The notes under the pieces were generated by a model, which had not been told where the DNA came from, did no database searches, and was given only the letters and a program-made list of their open reading frames with translations. A DNA stretch of 53,272 bases from Saccoglossus kowalevskii (Eukaryota > Hemichordata > Enteropneusta > Harrimaniidae). Below are positions 25,702 to 36,500 of this stretch, in pieces (position 1 is the stretch's first letter; each line of letters begins with the position of its first letter). Location: the NCBI RefSeq assembly GCF_000003605.2, contig NW_003116955.1:214133-267404 (forward strand), given 5' to 3'. The position numbers and the translations under genes are program-made.

Positions 25702-26000
25702 TTAAAGTAGTCGTCGCGCCACGCATGCGCAAGATATATGGGTCTCATATAAACAAAGATGTCGACTTAGACTGTTGCGCAGATCAACGAGTACAAAATG
25801 AGACGTTACCAAGCTTTAACTAAGTATTTTTTATATGATTGGAAGGTAATGAAGGAATTCCCGGAGGTAATTAGTGCGAGTCGCACCTAGGTCTAATCTC
25901 ATACTTGTGATCCATTTGAGGAGCGCATTGGATTGTGGGAAATCAATGTTTATAAACACAAATGTTGCACATGCGCAGCGCGACGACTGGCGCCCTTTAA
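25702..26000 (+). mobile_element. TTAA-flanked MITE, copy 2
   Basis: The 291-bp body (25706-25996) is between TTAA at 25702-25705 and 25997-26000. The ends are AGTAGTCGTCGCGCCACGCA and, read from the other side, AGGGCGCCAGTCGTCGCGCT, an inverted repeat of about 30 bp. It has no coding capacity. Confidence 0.78.
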
Positions 26001-26078
26001 ATTGGTGTGTCCTTATATGTACATCTTTATCTATCTTTGATTACAGTTGTAAATACATCAGATTAAATCTTCTACAAA

Positions 26079-26274
26079 CAGGGGCGGCGGCACGAAATGT
26101 TACATGAAAGGGCGAGGTCTTCTCACCAACCTAGCGCCGAAGACGCGACCTTACTAGGAGGTCTGAGCATGCACCCCCTTACAAAGTTTGAAATCTGTTT
26201 CCTGCATTTTGAGGGGTAAATTTCGCTGACACAAAGGGTTTCGACCCCCCCCCCCCCCCCGTGCCCCATCACTG
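26079..26274. mobile_element. Possible hAT-like fragment
   Basis: It begins CAGGGGCGGCGGCACG and ends CGTGCCCCATCACTG after a run of C (about 26,245-26,260). The ends are imperfect inverted repeats with the CAG...CTG look of hAT elements. The flanking octamers do not match, so an insertion cannot be proved. Confidence 0.3.
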
Positions 26275-26578
26275 ACATACTAGATGTTTGGTGTAACTCT
26301 AACCAATAGCGTGGTATGACATCGAAGACAGCTAAACTATGGTTATGTCACATGTTGAGTAAGTATTGAGCTCGAACGGTGGGACACTGCAATGAACATG
26401 TAGATGGAAGTGCTTCAATCAGAGTACCGTCTATAGAAGCGAAAACGATGTTTGGGTGTGAAGTCGTTCGCTATTTCTATGTTTTTGAAACATGGGAATG
26501 TCTACATACAGTTACAAAATATAATTCACATAGACTGGGTTTAGGTTCTAGAAAATAATAGTTTGAGGAGAATGATGT

Positions 26579-26593
26579 CCCCAGAGGGCGCCA
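26579..26593 (+). promoter_or_regulatory. CTCF-like motif 2
   Basis: CCCCAGAGGGCGCCA matches the CTCF core CAGAGGGCGCC exactly. Same orientation as motif 1. Confidence 0.35.
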
Positions 26594-26773
26594 GTCTATA
26601 CAGGTTGACTACATGTACTCGGTTTTCAAGTTTGTCAACAATCTCGTGTTCGACCATGAATACAATAACGTACACGGAATAAATGATGAAGCTCACTATT
26701 TTTATTATGGAGGTCGTGGTACGAATTTCGATTCCAAGCGTCTATGTCCGGTAAAAGCAATTACAGTTAGACG

Positions 26774-27086
26774 TTGAAGCGCGGTAGTCATCGCGCTGCG
26801 CATGTTTGACATTTGTGTTGATAAACATTGATTTTCCCACAATCCAATGCGCTTCTCAAATGGAAATCACAAGTATGAGGTTTGACCTGGGCGCGACTCG
26901 GACTTGCACTAATTACCGCCCGTGACTACTTCGATACCTTCCAATCACATGAAAATTACCTAATTAAAGCTTGGAAACGTGTCAGTTCGTACTCGTTGAT
27001 CTGCGCAACAGTCAAAGTTGCCATCTTTGTTTATATGAGACCCATATATCTCGCACATGCGCCGCGCGACGACTACCGCGCTTTAA
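26774..27086 (-). mobile_element. TTAA-flanked MITE, copy 3 (inverted)
   Basis: The 305-bp body (26778-27082) matches copies 2 and 1 in reverse orientation. It is flanked by TTGA (one substitution from TTAA) and TTAA. Terminal inverted repeats read AGCGCGGTAGTC at both ends. With copy 2 it brackets about 770 bp as an inverted pair. Confidence 0.78.
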
Positions 27087-27693
27087 GAAAATTAGCATGC
27101 ACTGAAATTTTGGCTTGCGTTGAGATTTTGATTTTGACATTTCAATATTCTTCGGTGATTAGCCTGACTAACAGCGTCTTAAACTATTAATCCTGTGCTT
27201 GACAGGAAGTGAATGGTGGCTAATTATATCGGGATTATACTAATTATATTTAACCAATCATAGACACTTTCGTTGCCTATGATGTCATCGCCGAACGTGT
27301 CTCATCCGGGCGATAAATACCGACCATGTTTAATAAGTGAAATTAAAATCATTAAAGATGTATCGAAAATCGTATATTTGTGTGATATTCCGTGAGTGGA
27401 ATAACAGGGGTGAAATTGCAATTGAAAGTGTTACGCAACTACTAAAGTCAAAATACCAGAGCAAAAATATATCAATACAATTCAAAAATCACGATGTAAA
27501 TGCTAAGTGAAATGAAATTTCAAATCAGTGCAAATGCAAATAAATAATGATGATGACAAATCTTAGTCATGCCTTTCTGCATCGTCCGAATCGCAGAGTT
27601 TCGCTAAAGCCGGCCATTCATAACCGGCCCACGAACCCGTGTGTGATCATGTTAGGAAACGCTGTATTTCACTGCAGCTAAATTGAGTCATTT

Positions 27694-27727
27694 GATTGGG
27701 CGCGCCAAAGAACTGGCGCCACCAATC
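27694..27727. promoter_or_regulatory. Dyad of CCAAT boxes upstream of the ZAD-like ATG
   Basis: GATTGGGCGCGCCA and TGGCGCCACCAATC form a near-perfect inverted repeat (12 of 14 positions) around a 6-nt spacer, 54-87 bp before the ATG at 27,781. Paired, opposed NF-Y sites with GC-rich flanks suggest a TATA-less, possibly bidirectional promoter. Confidence 0.45.
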
Positions 27728-27780
27728 AGAGTTGCTGTATCATAAATTTGAAGATCGAGGAGCTCATCCAGATTTAAACA

Positions 27781-27997
27781 ATGGCGGCGTGTAGGTTTTG
27801 CTGATTCACCGGGAGTCAAGAACAGAAGGTCTATATTCGTTGACACGTTTTCAAAATTTCTTATTCCAACTTTGAAAATTGTTTGTGGGCAAGTGAATGA
27901 GGAATGTCTAAATATTTGTTCAAACTGTGTTTTAGTAATTAACAAAACAGTCGAAACTGATAACATATCGACTTGTTCGATTCGGTCTTCGTTGTGA
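27781..27997 (+). pseudogene. Frameshifted ZAD-like zinc-binding first exon
   Basis: AACAATGGCGG is a good start context. The frame opens MAACRFC and meets TGA at 27802-27804. Shifting by one base at 27800-27802 gives an open stretch to TGA 27995-27997: ADSPGVKNRRSIFVDTFSKF, then VCGQVNEECLNICSNC. CxxC, about ten residues, RRxIF, then a second CxxC is the layout of ZAD-like N-terminal domains in invertebrate proteins. One missing base explains the break, so this is either a sequencing error in a real first exon or a pseudogene. No downstream exon was identified. The minus strand is also open here (27688-27966), which I regard as a shadow. Confidence 0.38.
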
Positions 27998-28728
27998 CTG
28001 TGTTTGTAACAAACACGTTATTTTCCTCTAAGCGCTTTCTTTCGATGATCAGTAAGCTCGTTTAGAGAAAAAGCTAGTAACATGTTTATTTGATTCCGCC
28101 ATTTTCGTCTTTATTGTCTTTATTGTGATTTTCTTTTTCTTAGTCAATAAGTTAATAAGAATACGATTATGCAATAAGGATATTATTATTATCATTACCA
28201 AGCTCCTTTCGTGAGTTCTGATTGGGTGATGCAAATGAGCCGAAGTGAATCTTATATTCGTTTGAGGGCGTGCGGCATACAGTAAATCGTATTGAAATCT
28301 GCCAAGGGTTAATTTTGAGGCTTCGGCCGAATAAATGGTCCGGTCCTTGGCTGGCGAAGATGGCCTTTCTGTTGATAAATATCCGTGTGGAAAGTGAGCT
28401 GCATTCGGTCTTGTTGATCTTACTTTCCGAAGCTGTCTGAAATCAGTAAACCTTATTTAAATAACCTATAGTGTTCGTCGCCAACATGAGACGGTACCAA
28501 TTTGCATACATTTCGTTGTAGTAGCATTTCAGGTACGTCAAGTTTATAGTCTCCTCTCAAATCAGGTACGTCATCGCATTCTGTGGGAACACGTCATAGT
28601 GTTTGTCAATTCTTCTCAGGAAAGACCAACGGTATTGTTCATCGCCTTCTCTCAGAGTATTTGTCTTTGTTCATTGTAGAAGGATTTTTTTGCTAATTGT
28701 ATACTAGTATATATACGCAGACTGTAAA

Positions 28729-28745
28729 TGCCGCCCTCTTGTGTT
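28729..28745 (-). promoter_or_regulatory. CTCF-like motif 3
   Basis: On the minus strand it reads ACACAAGAGGGCGGCA, close to the CTCF consensus CCACNAGAGGGCGGCA. Opposite orientation to motifs 1 and 2. Confidence 0.35.
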
Positions 28746-28931
28746 TGGGCAATTGTACTGCCAAGACATGGCACGGTTTTAAAACTGGGTATAGTATCGA
28801 AAAGGCAACGTGTATTTTTCTGTTGGCGCAGATACAAGTGTAGTTAAATATCATCTTCGGAATTTGTTTCTGATATTGCACAACTATTTTGATTTTTTTG
28901 CAATCATTGGTTCCAATATTCATGTATTAAA

Positions 28932-28947
28932 GGGCGCCCTCACCCGG
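28932..28947 (-). promoter_or_regulatory. CTCF-like motif 4 (weak)
   Basis: On the minus strand it reads GGTGAGGGCGCCC. The GGGCGCCC core is palindromic, so orientation is uncertain. Confidence 0.2.
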
Positions 28948-29588
28948 TCCTGGCATGAAAGTTACGAACCTACAAGTGTTTACTACTAAATGGATCAGGC
29001 AACTAATAGGAATCGAGAATTTTGTGTGCACCTGCACCCAAGGTAGAAGAAAAGCAAAGACTGTAATCTATCAAAATACGAGAGTAATATAGGAATATTT
29101 ATGCCAGTCATCAATGGGAGGGCGGAGCATATGGATTGTATTGAATACGCTACCAAACAAAATATTCAACTATCACGATCCATGCCATGACGTGCACGCT
29201 GTTATTGATCTTTTTTAAACCTTGCTACATGTGGAAGAATTTTCCACCTCGGCCTCTGTGCTTCTAGATTCAACGAAACAACCTACTAAGAACCATATCC
29301 ATTATGTTATTAAAATAGTTTGTTCAGCCAAAATTTAGATGTGACCAACATTTTATAAAGCCTTTAAACATAAATATGTTGGCGTTCAATTAAAATGCGT
29401 GTTAGGCCCTGTAACGAGTGTTAAAATTCCTTCACATAATAAAAGTGATCGTAACTGCCAATGACCGCGTGGTGTCGCCCTTCAACACAGGAATGGGCGT
29501 ACTAGTAACTTGAATATTCAAAAATAGAACCTAAATATAAAAATTATATTGTAAAGATATCGGGCAGTTGGTATAATATATTTAAAAT

Positions 29589-29812
29589 TTAAAGCGGGAG
29601 GGTCGTCACCTGCGCACGCGATGATAACAACACACGCTAAAAACGCAAAGGCTCATGGGTAGACGTTTGTTTGTGAACAATGACACCATTGACGTTGCAG
29701 GTCGGCGTTTTGTACGTCTGTGCTGGGACAGCGCTTCCTGTGACGACACAACGCAATGACACGCTATGGCCATCTGACGCATGCGCAGGTGACGATCCCC
29801 CCCTCGCTTTAA
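29589..29812. mobile_element. Related TTAA-flanked MITE, second subfamily
   Basis: A 216-bp element (29593-29808) between TTAA tetramers. The left terminus AGCGGGAGGGTCGTCACCTG pairs with the right terminus, which read inward is AGCGAGGGGGGGATCGTCAC, followed by CTGCGCA on both sides. It shares the AGCG start, TCGTC block and GCGCATGCG block with the other three copies but has a different centre, so it probably used the same transposase. Confidence 0.7.
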
Positions 29813-30604
29813 AACTTCAAAGATTTCTGAAATACAAAATGTAAAACGAACAAACACATAGTTAAACGATAAACACACTTGGCCGTCATTTACCATAGCA
29901 AAATAAATAAATGGTTGGTCTGAATTTGGAGGACAACATCAAGACAATTTTGGAGTTATTTGGCAATGATTATCCATTGTTTACTAGTTCAAATTGTAAA
30001 AAAATGTTTTTTATTCCCATGGTAACGTGTTCCAGATTTTAACCAACCTCTTACCGAATAATATTTTTTTTGAAAAAAAAGTCTCCTCAACATGTAACAA
30101 TTTGAGTTATAAATGAAAAAACTTTCCCGAAACTGTTGTTCCCATGGCAAGGGGACCTACATTTCGACCAAAAGTTTGCCTTTGTCTCAAAATTTCAGAA
30201 AATGTATTGAGAATCCATCAATAAACCTACTTTATAGACAAACAAACAACTGAATGTTCGCCGGTAGCGAGGGTTCGATTCATGTACGGTTTCTTGATGT
30301 GTCTGTGTACGCGCGTGAGAGATTCAAAGGGCAATGAGAGTAAATACAAAATTTGCACCATAGTAGGTATCAGAATGGAATGTGCTCACTGGTGAGATGC
30401 GTTCGAACTGTGACCCGAGATTGCCGCCTCCCTACCGGTTTTAAATTCTAAAATTGGTGAAAGCTGCTCTGACCGATGAATATAATATAAAAATTGTTAT
30501 AGGTAATTCTTGATAATTATTCAAAATAATTAGGCGTTTCGGACAAGGTATCTTTTCACAATGATAAATGTAAACAGCGTTTTAAATTCTGAAGGCACGT
30601 TGAA

Positions 30605-30618
30605 GAGCGCCCTCTGTC
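30605..30618 (-). promoter_or_regulatory. CTCF-like motif 5
   Basis: On the minus strand it reads GACAGAGGGCGCTC, matching the CAGAGGGCGC core. Confidence 0.3.
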
Positions 30619-30999
30619 AATTTATGGTAATTGTTCTTTGTTTTTTTTAAAAAACATTTATCATGAATTCATTACGATGCCTTCCACTGCTCTCGCCACA
30701 GGAGCCTACATTTCCTGTGATAATCGTAGCTGTCGGAAACTCAAGAACAGTTGTCATCTGGTTTAAATTAATTGACGAAACGTTGTGCGCGGTTACTAAC
30801 GTAGTCCAATCGTGACAGTCCTTGTTGTGTGAGAAACTTGCCAAAACATTTGGGAAAATGTGAAACTTTAGATGAACGCTTATCTTTTCCAGTCTTAAAA
30901 ATGTCCAACTTTAATATTTTGAACAATTTGAAAATCAGATATAGGTCACGGCTCGGGTGTTTTCAGTATACAATCTTCGGGATGAGGGTCATGGTCAAA

Positions 31000-33370
31000 A
31001 TAAAAATAGAATTTCTATTCCCAAATGTTAAAAATTTCCGCTTACTTTTGGAAACCAAATCATCCGGTAACATTTTTTTTTTCGTTCAGCGAGGCTCCAT
31101 GTATTGTTTTTTGTTTTTGTTTTTTTCGTGTAAATATGCTTCCTTACGGGGAAAAATATGACTGTATATTTCAACGCTTATGTTTGCCTCGTAACAGTAC
31201 GGCTTAGTCTTCCTATGACTGGAATCCTTCCATAGATGGATAACATTACATTTAATATTGTACACTGGCAGGAGAAACTAAACCGAAATTTGAAAACCCC
31301 AATCCTCTTACGATAACATTCTATTATTAACTTCAATTATAATCTACCATGTAATCTTCTTTCGTTTTTTTCTAGCATTTGAGGGCAGGCTGTTTGTCAC
31401 TGAGTTAAACAGAGCATGCGCATATAAACCACAAAAGAAAGAAAAATATTTATATAGTGGTGAAAACAGTGTGTTGTTGAATACAAAGACGTGAATGTCT
31501 GGGGTCGTGCAGTAGACAGCTGTAGTCTTCACTACCACCCATTCACTCCGAGCTATCTGTGTTTTTTCGTGTCTTTGTTCAATGGATTATCGGAACTTTC
31601 AATAGACGGAGTTTGAACACTCTGAACTCCGGCTTCATTTGTATTGACAATGTTGGCGGGAAAATAGGACTAAAAACACATGGACTGTCCTTGTGAATAT
31701 TATTGTGTGTAAATGTATCCTGAACCAAAGAGGGGGAGGGATGACGGTCAAAATCTCAATGTGTTGATACAGTCGGAGTTTTATCAGGCATACAATGGTA
31801 GCTGCCTTGTACAGAACAGGAATAGTTTGTTATCGGCTTGTAGGTGGTGGCCAGGGAATATATAGTTTATAGATGAACGGACATTGTATACGAGTGACCA
31901 GACATTTTCGTGTAGCGAGTCCCAGTGTGAACATTGAGAGGAATTAACAATATATGATGTGTATTTTATTACAAATGGAACCCTGTCTTGTATTAAGAGG
32001 TCCAAAATCGGCAGAACATCGAGTTGACACAGTTGCATGTGACGCTATTAGAACCTATATGATACCTTGCTTAGACCTCTAAATGGACATGAACTTTTCG
32101 TCGTACGATGTAACCCATCACAATATAAAGGTATCATCAAATGTACTGGTGCAGGAAGTTCAGAAGTTGCTATTACAATAGATGAAAAAAAAACATTCAT
32201 CAAGTCAGTTCAGCAGATCATTTTATCAGATAAATTTGGCCACTCTGTGTCCTGAATCATGAAGCTAGAGCGTCACGCGCTCAGTGCGTTTGGGTATTTC
32301 GAAACACATTTTAGAACTCTTACAAAAACAAAAAAATTATGTAAATTAGCTGAAATGTATCCTATCATGATTCATTCAAGTTGCAAGCAGAAATTGACAC
32401 ATCCTGTAAATGCATATTGTCGTTTCACAAACTCTTAACAAATTACTGTATCTTTGAGCGAGTTGCGTTCCTAAGATAAGATTTACTGTCAGTAGTCAGG
32501 ATATTTCCCCTTTAAAGTGTACGCGAAATGCCTCATATTACATATTACGCAAAATAAAAAGGAAACTCGCAGGGTTGTCTTCAGGTTGTATTTATTCGAC
32601 AATTTTATCGCGTTATCTTTTCTTCATTTTCATCCTGTAGTGGAATATTCCATTTTAAGGGTGTGCCAATAACATAATCGCTCAAAAATAGCAAGGAATC
32701 ATGATGATCACAAACACATCGACTGTTTCCTTTAACGTCTAGAGAAAGATTGTGGAATGTTGTACTGTTCTGGCACGTGCTGGTAAAAATGTTTTTCCAT
32801 TGACTTTGAATGTACTTAGCAATAATGTGTGTGTCCTGGTGACGACAACCCTTTGACACACTCGTGCGACGATTTCACACACCACCTTATGAGACAAAGG
32901 TTCAATAAGCAATGACAAGGAACGCCAAGTATGTGAAATAGACAGATCGGTACGCATTGTGTTGCTATTGCTGGCATAATTCGAATCCAGGGTGGAAAAA
33001 ACACACATACACGTTAAATCAGTGAAAGTTTATTATTTGTTTGTGTCACTAACGTATTACAGGGAAATATCACGGTTATTTCCTTATAGAGACACTAAAT
33101 TATCAGGATTATAAACTGGCCTTTGCTACATAATTTTACATATATTTGTGTGTCAGATATTATTGTGAATTATTCTAATGTCATCGAGACTATTGGGTGG
33201 ACTAAGATTGCTTGCGTACCCTTATAATAGAAGGAAGTATGTACATACACTAGCTGGCGTGAATTTCATCTAAAACATAACATGTAATAATAATGATGGA
33301 ATAATTTAAACACGCCAATGTCGTATGAGCATAAAAGTGAAAACAGCATGGGGGTAATATTTGTTAAATC
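31000..33370. other. Gene-poor DNA, nothing recognised
   Basis: Open frames here (30829-31207, 31784-32038, 32605-33008) are short, overlap each other on both strands, and carry no domain motif or splice support. Confidence 0.55.
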
Positions 33371-33584
<214 letters not shown>

Positions 33585-36500
33585 GTTTACATTGTAATGT
33601 TTATATAATATAATGTTTTACTTAATATGGTCTAATAGTATGGCTGTCACCAATGCGTGTCAGCAGGGATATTATGTAGGTATCGAGAAAAAACATGAAA
33701 GTAGTGTATCATTTTTAGCTCAAATAATTATTGATTTTTGCTATCGAGGTATCTAAATAATTGCTTGTCCACATTCCGTTGTCATGACAACAGAGGCCCA
33801 CGAGAGGTAAAATTATTAATGTAGTTAGTTTTTTTATTTCTGACAAAAAATATCAGATCAATTAAATTGTTAAAATTCGTTGCCTCAAGTCATTCTCCCT
33901 AAGTACGACAACCAGTAAAAACGTTCTAAAGGTGGTTGACTGAAACGACTAAATGACGTCATGTTACGTGTTGCGTCATACCCCTGATATTACATAGCCT
34001 TGTGACAGATGTTTTCTATTGTCTAATGAATACGCATGCTCACGGATTTTATCACTCCCTTATTTGTTACATATAAAACTGCTCTGTTATCTGGTCTTGT
34101 CCTTCATTTAGGACCAGATCATTTNNNNNNNNNNNNNNNNNNNNNNNNNNNNNNNNNNNNNNNNNNNNNNNNNNCACGAGTGAATACAATAATTTCTTTC
34201 GCGTACTCAGTTATATACATCTATATATTGTCTGTTCTTTATTACGTTATCAGTCGAGTGTTATACTTCATCCCGGTAAATTACATGAATAATTTATTCG
34301 GGTGGTCCCGTGATGTTATTTGTCCGTGTTACATCTTATAAGTCACGTAATATGACATTAAGTTATACACTACAATTAAAAACTTTAAAATGGTAATTAT
34401 CCATGTAACATTTATTTATTATACATCAGAACATCTGTGTATAATTATGATGTCAGTTTAGGGCATTATATTGACAAGTTTGTATATTATTTTCTACGAG
34501 GAATGATAAATTAATGATAAAAAGTACATATATATCACAGATATTAGTACGTTTCATGTTGCCAGCGTCGAAATATCAGAACGAGGCTAATGCGGGTGAC
34601 GTCATAATGCGGAGTTTGTGACACAGTAACACTGTTTCAGAATCGAGATTTATCGGTAATTTCATTTATCAGTAAAAGGTGGTCTGGGAGAAAGAAGATA
34701 AAACAAACAAACAAACAAACATGAAAACTAGCGTTTGACTTTTCTGGACATTGTGAGCAATGCTACGTTTTCTAATTGGCGCATTCACTCACTATCACTG
34801 AATATGGACTAGTTGACGTGTAATAAGTCTGGACGGTAGATTTGAAGTTTGATTTGTTTATGTGTGGAAATCATTTCTCAAGTAAGTAATGAACCGACTG
34901 ACACATTTTTTTAACTTGATTTTGTCCTAAACTATTCATTGTGAGTGTATACTTGCAATTCTCAACAATAAAACACTTTTGAAATACGAATCCCAATTGT
35001 AAGTATTTTACTGATTTTCAATTCAAAATGGACGCCAGTTTACTTGCTTCTGATTCGCGGAAACCTTTCACTCAGCAATTATCAGAATAATTTGTAATGC
35101 CTTTAAAATGGTGACGTGTTAAGCTGCATCCAGGTACTACTAGTAGTTACGTAATACTAGTACTTTGCAATTTTTGGTGTTCACGCTAATTTTATATCGT
35201 TGCGTTGAATTTGGGAAATGAGAGGAAGTGCGTGGTGTTATTTATTATCGAGATAAGATGACTCTATCCACCAACCAAGTTAAATTTCGGGATGATTGAA
35301 GAATTCCACAACCTGTTGTATGATGTTGTACAAAACACAGCTTGTATTTAGCGAATATTGTCATGTATGTAAATAATATAATCTCACTTATTTCAAGTAC
35401 TTCTCAATAGTAGTGTAACATCAACTGGCTGGTCAAATTTTTAATACTGAAATTATCTCATTGCACACAATCATTAACATCACGTGACTGCCATTACGAT
35501 ACCTGTATAGAAATCCACCCTGATTTAATATAGGATAGTACAAAATTTTGAATATTATAAAAAAATCACACTTCATACTAAAACCAAATTCGCATACATA
35601 ATAACTGTTGTGTTATTAATACAAGTCTATTTTTGACAAAAAGTATTTTTGTAAATAAAATATGGTATCTGAAAACGTGGCAATGTTGTCATGAGAGTCC
35701 GCGCTTTTTGAGAGTGGAGCTCACGTGTACTGAGCCACGTCAGTCCATAAATACGAAAAATTATTTCTTTTAAATCTTATTAACAATAGAATAAATGTCA
35801 TTTCAAAACTGTTGTCTCGGGTAATAAACACTAAACTGTACGTACAGAAACAAGACATCCAAATTGTTGTAATCCTCAGTAGTATTGTCAACAGTTGATA
35901 AGGCAACAAGCTAGGAGCTAAATATCGTTGGGTTGTCCCATATTATCATTCGTATTTGTGAATCCTGTACTATGAAGCAACACACACACTCCTTGAATTA
36001 TATTTCATAAATATGTATTAAACAAACCTTCGAGTTTCATTTCAAAGACAGACGTCTCATGTTGTATTTTGTTATTGACGTTCATTCATGACACCTATAA
36101 GCAACGTGAAACTCGGACTCGATAGATTGTGATTCAAACGATTATGTGTTTGTGACGTTATTATCAAATTAGGTGACCATAGGTATCAATATAAATACGG
36201 GACACGTGAAGCCGTGACATATCGGGGGGAGGGGGGCTCGATTGAAACACACATCGCTTTACTCTAAATATGCACTACAAAATTAAACCATTTGAAAAGT
36301 CGCACCAGGTGTAAAAATAATGCATGTTTATTCCAATCAGGGATTCTATGTCTAGAAGCTAAAGATCGCAGCTTGTTCCATTCCTAGAGGAGTCGACTGA
36401 TTGACTCACCGGTAAGTTAACACGTGGGCTAAGCATATGTGAAGTCCCTATGCTGATGCTCCTCATTATATAACAGTAACATGATATACATGTACGTCCC

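Noticed and set aside
27688-27966. 92-residue minus-strand frame
   Set aside because: It lies opposite the ZAD-like segment, shows no motif, and its codons mirror the plus-strand signal.
28250-28410. Possible gene start with octamer-like ATGCAAAT and MVRSLAGEDG
   Set aside because: The frame closes after 20 codons and no histone or PHD-like sequence follows.
30255-30290. tRNA B-box-like GGTTCGATTC near 30,272
   Set aside because: No A box at the right distance and no cloverleaf could be folded; at most a SINE remnant.
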